Source: Clostridia bacterium (GTDB lineage: Bacteria; Bacillota; Clostridia; Christensenellales; CAG-314). Taken from it: 64,000 bases of DNA. How positions within the stretch are numbered: the stretch's first letter is position 1; each line of letters opens with the position of its first letter. The DNA is taken from NCBI GenBank assembly GCA_900769665.1, contig CAAGHL010000041.1, forward strand, positions 1 through 64,000. Direction: 5' to 3'. The notes under the pieces are model-generated. The model saw only the letters and a program-made list of their open reading frames with translations, had not been told where the DNA came from and searched no databases. Both the position numbers and the translations under genes were made by a program. Below, in pieces: positions 15,612 to 23,075 of the stretch.

Positions 15612-18140
15612 CTACGCCCCCCCCCCCGACAACTGTCCGTGTTCGGCTTCGTATAAAATCCGTCCTATTACACGAAGTATGTCGTCGATACGTATGGGCT
15701 TACTCAAATGAGCGTTCATGCCCGCTTCCTTCGTCAAGCGGATGTCTTCCTCAAACGCATTTGCCGTAATGGCGACAATGGGTATGGTTGTAGCAAACGG
15801 ATTGTCCGAGGCACGAATGATTTTTGTTGCGGTTATTCCGTCCATAACGGGCATCATTACGTCCATTAGTATTAAGTCGTAGTAGTGTTCCTTGTGGGCT
15901 TGGAACATTTCCACGGCTTCCTGTCCGTTGGAGGCTGTTTCTACAAGCATGCCGTTTTGTTTCAACAATGCGTCGGCTATTTCGCAGTTAAGTTGGTTGT
16001 CTTCCACAAGTAGTACGCGTTTTCCTACGGGAGAAACTTCGTTGTATTGTAGACAGTCTTCGTCAGTCGAAACAAAATCCTTGTCGACTGTCAACGGAAT
16101 CGTAACGGTAAATACCGAACCTTTGTTTTGTTGACTTTGTACTTCGATGTCGCCGTTCATAAGGTTGGCAAGCTGTTTGGCAATGGAAAGTCCCAACCCG
16201 GTGCCGTTGTAGTTACTGCGGGAGTTGTTGCGTTCTTGCACAAACGGATCGAAAATTTTTGCGAGTAATTCCTCCTTTATTCCGCAACCCGTGTCCGACA
16301 CGGTAAATACGTAGTTGAAAATGTCGGGTTTGTCGGAAGGCGTTTCTTTGACTTGAAACAGTACTTTTCCGCCGTCGGGAGTAAACTTTATCGCATTACC
16401 GAGTATGTTGATGAGTATTTGTCGAATATGTAAGCCGTCGCCTAACACGTCGGCATTGACAATGTCTTTTTCTTCGAGGCGGAAATCAATGTCGCGGCCT
16501 ACAAGCTGTCCGGACACAATGGAGTAACACTCGTCTGCAAGTTGACGTATGTTGATCGGTTCATTGACGATAGTTATCTTTTTGCTTTCGATACGCGTCA
16601 TGTCCAACACGTCGTTGATTAAGTGTAGTAGGTGCGTCGACGTTCCGTCGATTTTTTTCAAACAGTCGGTCACGACAGCGGCGTTTTCGGTATTTTGCAT
16701 GGCAATGGCGGTCATGCCGATTATTCCGTTGATGGGGGTGCGTATGTCATGTGACATATTGGCAAAAAACTTTGTTTTGGCGTCGGAAACTTCCAACGCT
16801 TTGTCGACGCTTTCCTCCAACATAGCGTTGATTAGGGCTTGATTTTGAAGTCGTGCGTTTTCCCCTTGTTGGTGCAGTATTAGTGACGCAACGGCGCCCG
16901 TCGACACAACAATCAGCACGAAGTAAATCAACATTACCGTCAGTATCTCATTAAACATCTCGTTTACCGCCTTGAAAACGGCGTTTTCGGGGACGTATAT
17001 AACGAGGTGCCATGTATTGGCATGTGGATTTTCTTGGTTTCCTGCATGTAATGCGGAATAGTAAATAAAATAATTATCCCCCTTATATGTCAGACTTATC
17101 ATGTCCGAATTGCCATTAGCAAAGTCGGTTTCCACTTTGTTGAACTTTTCTTCGGAAGCGGAGGCACGGAGACTGTCGAAGAAGTTGTAGTGGTTTGTGG
17201 GATTTGTGTTGTCGCTTGCCGCAACATTGTAGCCTTGTTGTTGGATGACTGTTTGTACGCTTTTGCCGTCAAAAATATCTACGCTCAACAGTTTACGCAT
17301 TAGCGGCGGATCGATTATCGCGCACACCGCAGTGACGGAGCGTTGTTCGGCATTACGAGTTTTTTTAGCTTTTTGTACCGCAATTATTATTTTTTCTTCG
17401 CCGTCTATGCTTATCGTATCAATTTGTGAAGGAAGTTGGTCTACAATCAGTTGTTGTGCGATTTTTTCTTGAATTATGTTGAATTTTCGACTTTGAGAAA
17501 AGTACAGTTCGCCCGATTTCAGCAACAGTGCAATGTCGGAAAAGGGCAATGTGTCCCCTGTGTCGTCCAGTATGGAGTCCACCGTGGTTTCGTTGCCGTC
17601 TACCGTTTGGAATCCGTCAAACATCGATCCTATCAGTCGCAGTTCGCTACGCCACGACTCGAAGTCGTCGGAAAGGGAAGTATCGATTTGCTCGGAAACC
17701 ATTTTTACGGTAGTTGCCGCTTCTTCTCTTTTTCTCGTCAATATCGACGCACGAAGAGCGACAATGGTGGAAAGCCCGGCAACAACAATCATTACGAAAG
17801 CTGCAATTGCCACGATGAGTGACGGAGTGCGATATTTTATGTCGCCTTCCGATCCAAGACGAATTTCAAAGTAGCAATCGTCGCCGTTTGCGGATGTGCT
17901 GAAAGTGTAAACGCCTTTACCCGTTGCACTGCGAAAAGTGCATTTTGTGCTTTTTGTAATGTCAAAAAACATCAGCACCTTTTTGTGGTTACTGCCTACC
18001 GCGTCGTCGAATATTTTTGCCACTTCGGGTGAGTTGATTGCTTCTTTTGCGGGCGTACCTACAAGCGACGGAATGCTGGAAGCGGTGATCTTTTTTGTCG
18101 TGCGGTCGTATTTCAACCAAAATTTGATAACTGTTTTCAT
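15612..18140 (-). CDS. Hybrid sensor histidine kinase with receiver
   Basis: 842 residues. An uncharacterised ~100-residue N-terminal cytoplasmic part is followed by a membrane helix (~107-128). An extracytoplasmic sensor of ~265 residues comes next, then a second helix (~400-422) and a short coiled coil. The HisKA domain has His464 in FFANMSHDIRTP. The HATPase domain has GNAIKF (N-box), DTGCG (G1) and NGTGLGLS (G2). The receiver domain has the phospho-acceptor Asp760 in ILMDVMMPVMDG and Lys in HLSKP. It lacks an Hpt domain and any output domain, so it should pass phosphate through the convergent Hpt protein to an unknown regulator. The gene ends inside a run of 11 G (coding strand; 15617-15627), giving the tail SGGGA. 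Slippage there would change the C-terminus. Confidence 0.92.
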   Translation of the reverse strand: MKTVIKFWLKYDRTTKKITASSIPSLVGTPAKEAINSPEVAKIFDDAVGSNHKKVLMFFDITKSTKCTFRSATGKGVYTFSTSANGDDCYFEIRLGSEGDIKYRTPSLIVAIAAFVMIVVAGLSTIVALRASILTRKREEAATTVKMVSEQIDTSLSDDFESWRSELRLIGSMFDGFQTVDGNETTVDSILDDTGDTLPFSDIALLLKSGELYFSQSRKFNIIQEKIAQQLIVDQLPSQIDTISIDGEEKIIIAVQKAKKTRNAEQRSVTAVCAIIDPPLMRKLLSVDIFDGKSVQTVIQQQGYNVAASDNTNPTNHYNFFDSLRASASEEKFNKVETDFANGNSDMISLTYKGDNYFIYYSALHAGNQENPHANTWHLVIYVPENAVFKAVNEMFNEILTVMLIYFVLIVVSTGAVASLILHQQGENARLQNQALINAMLEESVDKALEVSDAKTKFFANMSHDIRTPINGIIGMTAIAMQNTENAAVVTDCLKKIDGTSTHLLHLINDVLDMTRIESKKITIVNEPINIRQLADECYSIVSGQLVGRDIDFRLEEKDIVNADVLGDGLHIRQILINILGNAIKFTPDGGKVLFQVKETPSDKPDIFNYVFTVSDTGCGIKEELLAKIFDPFVQERNNSRSNYNGTGLGLSIAKQLANLMNGDIEVQSQQNKGSVFTVTIPLTVDKDFVSTDEDCLQYNEVSPVGKRVLLVEDNQLNCEIADALLKQNGMLVETASNGQEAVEMFQAHKEHYYDLILMDVMMPVMDGITATKIIRASDNPFATTIPIVAITANAFEEDIRLTKEAGMNAHLSKPIRIDDILRVIGRILYEAEHGQLSGGGA

Positions 18141-18569
18141 TTTGATAATCTATTGCCTGTTATTTTATGTCGGTACGTGGGTAGCGGACTTTTTGTCGGG
18201 CAATTTAGTAGTTGATATTGTTGTACACATGCTTTGATTTTGTCGGCTCGACTTGTTTCAAAACAAGATTTTTGTCTGTATACGAGCGACGGACGTTATG
18301 GTCGTCGGCAAATCATATAAAATTATTTATATTATATACTAATAAATATGTTAGGTCAACCTTTACCGACATGGTAAAACATAATTTGCACAGGAAAGTG
18401 CTAAACTGACGGGAAGGACGGAACGAACAACGATTTGTGTCGCATTTTGTCGATTGGTTTTTGCGATAGCTTACGTAGAAAGACAAGTTGAGGTTGTTTT
18501 GACACGGTTTGTTTAACTCCGTCTTGCATATTGTAGTTAATAAAGCATAAATTAGTTTAGGAGCAACAA
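18141..18569. other. Divergent intergenic region
   Basis: 430 nt between the kinase (-) and yabP (+). It is AT-rich around 18315-18350 (ATATAAATA-type runs) and must hold both promoters, but no unambiguous -35/-10 pair stands out. TAGGAG at 18558-18563 is the yabP ribosome site. No gene or strong hairpin seen. Confidence 0.5.
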
Positions 18570-18812
18570 GTGACAAATCACAAGTTAAATTTCGACGGTA
18601 AAACGCTTGGCATAGAGGGCGTAAGCAAGGTGGTGGAAATTTCCGACAAAGAGTGCTTGTTTAAGCTCGCCGACAAAACGCTTGCAGTAAAAGGGAGCGG
18701 ACTAAACGTCGTGCGCCTCGACCGCACGGAGGGAGTGGTTGTGTTGGAAACGGAACAGTTGGCAAGTATTACCTACAAGGGCGGAATGTCTTTGAAAGGA
18801 TTGTTTGGATGA
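18570..18812 (+). CDS. yabP: Spore protein YabP
   Basis: 80 residues from GTG with TAGGAG 7 nt upstream. The fold pattern (LNFDGKTLGIEGVSKVVEIS, then LAVKGSGLNVVRLD, LETEQLASITY) and the ending GMSLKGLFG are characteristic of YabP/YqfC-like spore-coat or cortex assembly proteins. In Bacillus subtilis yabP lies directly upstream of yabQ and divIC, as here. It is required for sporulation and expressed in the mother cell. Its stop overlaps the yabQ start as ATGA. It implies an endospore-forming organism or ancestry. Confidence 0.85.
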   Translation: MTNHKLNFDGKTLGIEGVSKVVEISDKECLFKLADKTLAVKGSGLNVVRLDRTEGVVVLETEQLASITYKGGMSLKGLFG

Positions 18813-19309
18813 AGTTACTCGGCGTAGGTAAGGAACAGTTGTACGTATTTTTGCTGTTTGTTGCGTTGGGAGTGGTAGTCGGCGTAGGATACTTGATTGG
18901 CTACAAGTTGACAAAAGGGCGTTTGGCGGCGGCGTTGTTTGACGGAATTTACTGCACGGCGAGTGCATTTGCGTTGTTTTTCCTCAATCTTACGGCAAAC
19001 AACGGGCAAGCTCGACTGCACGTATTTGTCGGTTTGGCGGTAGGAGTGGCATTGTCTTGCGCAATTTGCTCCAAGCCGCTTGACAAACCGCTCGGTCGGT
19101 TGTATAATCGTCTTACTCAATTAGGTAGCGAGGTTAACGACGATGGCACAACTGTTCCACAAAAAATCGACGGCAATACTGACGGTAGCGGCAATACTGG
19201 TATTGGTGCTGTTGCTTTGCGCGCTGTTGACAACCCTGTCACAAATGACGGCGTTGCACGCTCGCGTCGAAAAACTGCAAAAACTGGTGGCAAACGCAAA
19301 AAACAGTAA
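18809..19309 (+). CDS. yabQ: Spore cortex protein YabQ
   Basis: 166 residues. Residues ~1-95 contain four hydrophobic segments (FLLFVALGVVVGVGYLIGY, ALFDGIYCTASAFALFF, LHVFVGLAVGVALSCAI), followed by KPLDKPLGRLYNRL. YabQ is a polytopic membrane protein required for spore cortex formation. The start overlaps the yabP stop (ATGA), so translation is coupled. The last ~55 residues are low-complexity Gly/Thr/Arg/Lys and overlap the next gene out of frame by 167 nt. This unusual tail may be real, or the true stop may have been lost by a frameshift near 19135. Confidence 0.75.
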   Translation: MKLLGVGKEQLYVFLLFVALGVVVGVGYLIGYKLTKGRLAAALFDGIYCTASAFALFFLNLTANNGQARLHVFVGLAVGVALSCAICSKPLDKPLGRLYNRLTQLGSEVNDDGTTVPQKIDGNTDGSGNTGIGAVALRAVDNPVTNDGVARSRRKTAKTGGKRKKQ

Positions 19310-19439
19310 CGAGGACAAACAAGCGTTGCTGGACTTCATCGCCACTGACGAATACGTCGTCAAATGGGCGGAGGATCAGGGACTTATCAAAAAGTCCGAC
19401 ATCAGCTACATCGACACCCCCAACGGACAAGGCAAGTAA
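19143..19439 (+). CDS. divIC: DivIC/FtsL-like septum formation protein
   Basis: 98 residues: a short cytoplasmic start, one membrane helix (STAILTVAAILVLVLLLCAL, ~9-29), a coiled coil (MTALHARVEKLQKLVANAK), then a short extracytoplasmic part. This is the DivIC/FtsB topology; the protein stabilises the FtsQLB divisome complex. Position after yabQ is conserved in Bacillota. The start ATG lies well inside yabQ, with only a weak GCGAGG box. A strong terminator follows 24 nt downstream. Confidence 0.8.
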   Translation: MAQLFHKKSTAILTVAAILVLVLLLCALLTTLSQMTALHARVEKLQKLVANAKNSNEDKQALLDFIATDEYVVKWAEDQGLIKKSDISYIDTPNGQGK

Positions 19440-19463
19440 AATATATTTATTGTTGTTTTTCGT

Positions 19464-19491
19464 AACGTCACGATTTCGTGACGTTTTTTTT
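19464..19491 (+). terminator. Intrinsic terminator after divIC
   Basis: AACGTCACG (19464-19472) pairs with CGTGACGTT (19477-19485), 4-nt loop, followed by a run of T to 19491. Confidence 0.95.
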
Positions 19492-19606
19492 GCGGCGGTG
19501 ACGTGCGAAAAAAAATGTATACGTATGTATTTTTTTTGTGCATTCTAAAAAAACATAACCGTAAATAGTCGTGTGCTTACGGTGCGATTCAAACGATTTT
19601 CGGCTA

Positions 19607-19635
19607 TTGACGAATTTTGACATATGATGTATAAT
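19607..19635 (+). promoter_or_regulatory. Promoter of the acyltransferase gene
   Basis: TTGACG (19607-19612), 17-nt spacer, TATAAT (19630-19635), 37 nt upstream of the GTG start. Confidence 0.8.
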
Positions 19636-19672
19636 AACGATATATTTTTCTTGGCGGCGTGGAGGAAGTACG

Positions 19673-20890
19673 GTGAGCAAAAGAAAACCCGTGCCTGCAA
19701 GCAAATTTTTACTTGGCATGGCAAAGCTGTTTTACGGAAACAGTTATTTTACAAAAAAAGTAAAGTTGGTGTCCGACGGTGTGTTGAAGCACATCAAGCC
19801 GCCCTACATCGTAGTGGCAAATCACGCAAGTTTTGCGGACGTGGGCGGTTTGGAAATGCTTTGCGCGCCGCAGTACCCTAGTTTTGTAATTTCCGTCACG
19901 CAGTTGGTGCAGTGGCCGTCGCTTATCAAGCGCATGGGCGTGTTGCCCAAAAAGCAATTTACGGTGGATACGTCGCTAGTTAGGGACATCAAATACATTT
20001 TGGGCAAAAAACGCAATGTGGCAATTTATCCGGAAGCAAAATTGTCGGTAGTGGGTACTCCGAACATCATCAAACCCGCCGTTGCCAAACTTGTCAAGTT
20101 GCTAAAAGTCCCCCTTGTTACGGTGTGTTTTCACGGTAGCTATTTGCATCACCCTCGTTGGGCAAAAAGCCGCAGATACTTGCCCGTGCAAACGGACGTG
20201 CGACTTGCCGTGGACGAAACGGAAATCGGCAAACTGTCGGTGGAGGAAATTCAACGTCGCATTGTCACCAACCTTGCCTACGACGACTACGCATACCAGT
20301 TGGAAAACAAAATCGAAATCGACGTGCCCGACCTTTGCGAAGGGTTGGAAGGCATATTGTACAAGTGCCCCGAGTGCGGCGAGGAGTTTGCCATGACCGC
20401 TCACGGCAATACGCTACAATGCACAAAATGCGGCGCAACCGTCACGCAAAATAAGTACGGACAACTTGTCGGCGGCAAGTTTGAAAAGGTTACCGATTGG
20501 TATCAATGGGAAACCGATTGCGTCAAAAAGGAACTCGTCGACGGAAACTACCGCTACGAAGGATATTTTGTTGCCGAGGAACTTGTCGGCAAAAAATACG
20601 TTACTTTGGGCGAGGCACGTATTACGCACGACTACGAAGGCTTAACCGCCGAAATAGGCGAAAGGAAGCTGTTTTTCAAACGTGACATGTTTTACACGTT
20701 GAGTTTCAACAACGATTACATCTTTTTGCCGACCGAACAAGCGGTGTATCGCTTTAAGCGGACGGGCAACCTCGGGTGCAATGCCAAACTCAATTTGGCG
20801 GTGGAACAACAGTCGGTGCTTGACGAGGAACGCGCGGCGGCAAACGACAATGCGCAAAACGCTACAAACGCAAACGACCAATCAAAGTAG
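19673..20890 (+). CDS. PlsC-like acyltransferase with zinc ribbon
   Basis: 405 residues from GTG with GGAGG at 19660-19665. Residues ~40-190 form a 1-acylglycerol-phosphate acyltransferase-like domain with the catalytic NHASFAD (HX4D) and the substrate-binding YPEAKLS (usual EG replaced by EA). Lysophosphatidate acylation at the membrane is the likely reaction. At ~230-260 there is a four-Cys zinc ribbon (CPECGEE, CTKCGA), unusual for bacterial PlsC and pointing to a distinct subfamily with an extra C-terminal beta-rich domain. The last ~30 residues are Asn/Ala-rich. It is monocistronic between its own promoter and a strong terminator. The acyl acceptor is uncertain. Confidence 0.8.
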   Translation: MSKRKPVPASKFLLGMAKLFYGNSYFTKKVKLVSDGVLKHIKPPYIVVANHASFADVGGLEMLCAPQYPSFVISVTQLVQWPSLIKRMGVLPKKQFTVDTSLVRDIKYILGKKRNVAIYPEAKLSVVGTPNIIKPAVAKLVKLLKVPLVTVCFHGSYLHHPRWAKSRRYLPVQTDVRLAVDETEIGKLSVEEIQRRIVTNLAYDDYAYQLENKIEIDVPDLCEGLEGILYKCPECGEEFAMTAHGNTLQCTKCGATVTQNKYGQLVGGKFEKVTDWYQWETDCVKKELVDGNYRYEGYFVAEELVGKKYVTLGEARITHDYEGLTAEIGERKLFFKRDMFYTLSFNNDYIFLPTEQAVYRFKRTGNLGCNAKLNLAVEQQSVLDEERAAANDNAQNATNANDQSK

Positions 20891-20916
20891 AGCATTGCAA
20901 CAAAATAAACCAAAAC

Positions 20917-20962
20917 AAAAGACTGCTTAGCGAGCAATTACTTGCTAAACAGTCTTTTTTTT
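20917..20962 (+). terminator. Intrinsic terminator
   Basis: AAGACTG (20919-20925) with CAGTCTT (20950-20956), an inner TTAGC/GCTAA stem, and T8 at 20955-20962. Confidence 0.9.
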
Positions 20963-21290
20963 GTTGCTACGGGCAGTGTAACGTCATGTCGCAACAATGT
21001 GTATTGCAAACAAAATTCGGTGTGCGGTGGATGTGTGAAGTATGCGTTGTTTTGCGGTCAAACTTTGGCAAATAGGGACAACGAACCACTTTGCGCCCAC
21101 ATTGTTGCCACGTCAAACCACGCAAGTGTACAACCAAACCACCCAAAACCACATTGACGTCTGCTTGCGTAAAGCTAGCCGCAATTAGGTTGCCTTTGTG
21201 CAAGATACTTTATGTGGTGTAAGTCGACTTGGCTAGCATTAGCTGCGTTTTGCGCCAAATACTGCCTTTGCCACGTCCCGGTGGTGGTCG
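20963..21290. other. Intergenic, no gene recognised
   Basis: Mixed-composition sequence between two convergent genes. Short open frames occur on both strands but none has a ribosome site or domain. Nothing assignable. Confidence 0.5.
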
Positions 21291-21572
21291 TTAGCCGTTG
21301 TAGCTGCTTTTTTCGTAGCCGCGGTAGGCGTGGCGCGTCTTGGTATGTTCGTCGTCCGATACCATTTGGCAACGAGATACGCACAGCCATACAATCATAT
21401 ACACGCCGGCAATGCCGACCAAGATGTACAGCAATCTTTCCAGCCAAGCCATGCCGAAGGTAATCCAATTGACAAAGTTGAAGCCGAATATACCCACCGA
21501 CAGCCAGTTGAGTGCGCCGATGATGGTAAGTATCAGCGCAATTACCGAAAAGACGTTAAAGGTTTTCTTCAT
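21291..21572 (-). CDS. DUF378 membrane protein
   Basis: 93 residues with two hydrophobic segments (VFSVIALILTIIGALNWLSVG and LERLLYILVGIAGVYMIVWL) separated by FGFNFVNWITFG. This is the DUF378 pattern, a small inner-membrane family of unknown function often preceded by nothing but a promoter. The ATG is preceded (minus strand) by AGGAGGATC. The C-terminal 20 residues are charged and Tyr/His-rich. Monocistronic; neighbours give no functional hint. Confidence 0.85.
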   Translation of the reverse strand: MKKTFNVFSVIALILTIIGALNWLSVGIFGFNFVNWITFGMAWLERLLYILVGIAGVYMIVWLCVSRCQMVSDDEHTKTRHAYRGYEKSSYNG

Positions 21573-21701
21573 GACCGATCCTCCTTTTATTTGTTGCCCC
21601 TAGTATGTGCGGTGCGCCAAAACTTATGCGTGGCGACTAAATGAGCGATGCCGAATGTTTTGGAATTTTGCGAAAATAAGCCGAAGAAATGGTTTGTGGA
21701 G

Positions 21702-21835
21702 TGTGAATGGCGAGGTGTTACCTTACCGCGAACGCCTGATGCTCGCTCCGCGCAGAGCAATATAGTAATAGTCCGCTTTCAATCTTATGCGCCTACGCTC
21801 CGATGTCGCTGTGAGGTAACACCTCGCCACTCACA
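21702..21835. repeat. MITE-like unit with 21-bp terminal inverted repeats
   Basis: TGTGAATGGCGAGG... at 21702-21722 and its complement at 21815-21835 differ by one base. Between them lies an 83-bp core (21729-21811) that recurs inverted at 22655-22737. Size and terminal repeats suggest a non-autonomous mobile element. Confidence 0.7.
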
Positions 21836-21966
21836 GCAACATGTGTGATTGCAGAGTGTTTTATTTCGACCCTCGAGTCGGTAAATCTTCGGCTTGGTAG
21901 TGTAGCGGTTGCCTTGTGCGTGTAGAATAGGTGGCTAGCTAGTTTTGTCGGCAGCCTTTAGGGTTG

Positions 21967-22037
21967 CCCACCGACTTACTTGCACGATAGTATTGATTAC
22001 AGTAACCGCTACCCCGACCGCCCACCCCTCATGGTCA
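21967..22037 (-). repeat. 71-bp G-rich repeat, copy A
   Basis: Read on the minus strand it starts TGACCATGAGGGGTGGGC and ends AAGTAAGTCGGTGGG. Both ends are conserved in all three copies; the middle 25-30 nt vary. Confidence 0.75.
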
Positions 22038-22125
22038 AGGGACGTTATTAGACGTGGTAGTGTAATGATAGGTTTGCTTAAAAATTAGGCTTGTTTGCAG
22101 TAAGGCTAAGGTTGCTTTCCAGCAG

Positions 22126-22167
22126 ATTGCCACGTTGCGACAAAATCAGTCGCACCTCGCAATGACT
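22126..22167. repeat. ATTGCCACG/CTCGCAAT palindromic repeat, copy 1
   Basis: GATTGCCACG (22126-22135) and CTCGCAATGAC (22157-22167), with a TTGCGAC/GTCGCA inner stem. Resembles REP-like intergenic palindromes found in many bacteria. Confidence 0.7.
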
Positions 22168-22277
22168 AACTTAACGTTGTCAATCGGCGATTATTGGCAC
22201 GTACAATTACGTCGTCCTCACTTCTTCACTCTTCATTTTTACTTCTAACTTGTCATTTATTGCCACGTGGGAATAAA

Positions 22278-22349
22278 TGACCTTGAGGGGTGGGTGGTCG
22301 GGGTAACGGTGCGTGCAAACTGGTAATATCCTGCCTACAAGTCGGTGGG
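22278..22349 (+). repeat. 72-bp G-rich repeat, copy B
   Basis: Starts TGACCTTGAGGGGTGGGT, continues GGTCGGGGTA, ends ACAAGTCGGTGGG. Inverted relative to copy A, ~240 bp away. Confidence 0.75.
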
Positions 22350-22414
22350 AACACTCCTAAAAGTGGTCGAATATGCGCGATTAAAAGCCGTTATTTACAA
22401 GGGCGCTTCCGCGA

Positions 22415-22458
22415 GATTGCCACGTCAGCAACACAAGGCGTTGCTTTCTCGCAATGAC
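22415..22458. repeat. ATTGCCACG/CTCGCAAT palindromic repeat, copy 2
   Basis: GATTGCCACG then CTCGCAATGAC; preceded by CTTCCGCGA, which is shared with copy 3. Confidence 0.7.
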
Positions 22459-22654
22459 ACAACAACACTACGACGCCTTTGACCGCTTTACTCCCCGAGC
22501 CGAGGTGTTGCCACGCAGTGATTAGTCAAAAGCTAATTTGGCGCGAGGTGGTGTGCAAAAGAACATTTCTCAGGGACAGCGAAGCCTCTTCGAGGGCGGA
22601 GCGAGCGGCATGGTTACGTAATCCTTGTTAGCAACGAGCCGAGGTGTTGCCACG

Positions 22655-22737
22655 CAGCGACATCGGAGCGTAGGCACATAAGATTGAAAGCGGACTATTA
22701 CTATATTGCTCTGCGCGGAGCGAGCATCAGGCGTTCG
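22655..22737. repeat. Inverted second copy of the 83-bp core
   Basis: Reverse complement of 21729-21811 with a single difference by eye (GGCACAT versus GGCGCAT). Flanking parts (GAGGTGTTGCCACG and GTGGTAACAGCGAGG) are diverged versions of the terminal repeats. Confidence 0.85.
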
Positions 22738-22986
22738 CAGCGTGGTAACAGCGAGGCGGTATTTTTTTCGTTGGACATTGCCGAGGCGATATAGCATCAG
22801 GCGTTCGCCCTGTGGCAATAACGAGGAGATACAGATTCATACACTCGCCGCAATGCAATACCTCGACCGTTACTATAAATAAACTATATCTTCGACCGCC
22901 TTTTCGCTTTCCTTACTTCCGTTTTGCCTATGTCGCAAATTTGACATACACCCTCATTCCATAAAAAAATAAAAGCCTCTTTTGTG

Positions 22987-23015
22987 TTGCAAATTTTACA
23001 AAATAATGTTAAAAT
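22987..23015 (+). promoter_or_regulatory. tsaC promoter
   Basis: TTGCAA (22987-22992), 17-nt spacer, TAAAAT (23010-23015); 60 nt of leader to the ATG. Confidence 0.65.
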
Positions 23016-23075
23016 ACTATTTGTGTGAGTGTGCGAACCCTGTATTGCTCATGCTATTTACCAAGGACTGATTAA

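Larger units (their letters stand above)
21573..23075. other. 1.5-kb repeat-rich intergenic island
   Basis: No protein gene is supported. It contains an 83-bp near-perfect inverted repeat pair, two copies of a 71-72-bp G-rich repeat, and two ATTGCCACG...CTCGCAAT palindromes (all listed separately). It also has three copies of GCATCAGGCGTTCG (21730-21743 inverted, 22724-22737, 22794-22807 approximately). The density of dispersed repeats is far above the rest of the window. Confidence 0.7.

Noticed and set aside
21967..22037. G-rich repeat as a tRNA or tmRNA piece
   Set aside because: No cloverleaf, no T-loop GTTCRANYC and no CCA end could be found in any of the three copies.
21702..22760. CRISPR array in the repeat island
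   Set aside because: Repeats are few, unequal in size and orientation, with no regular spacers and no cas genes.
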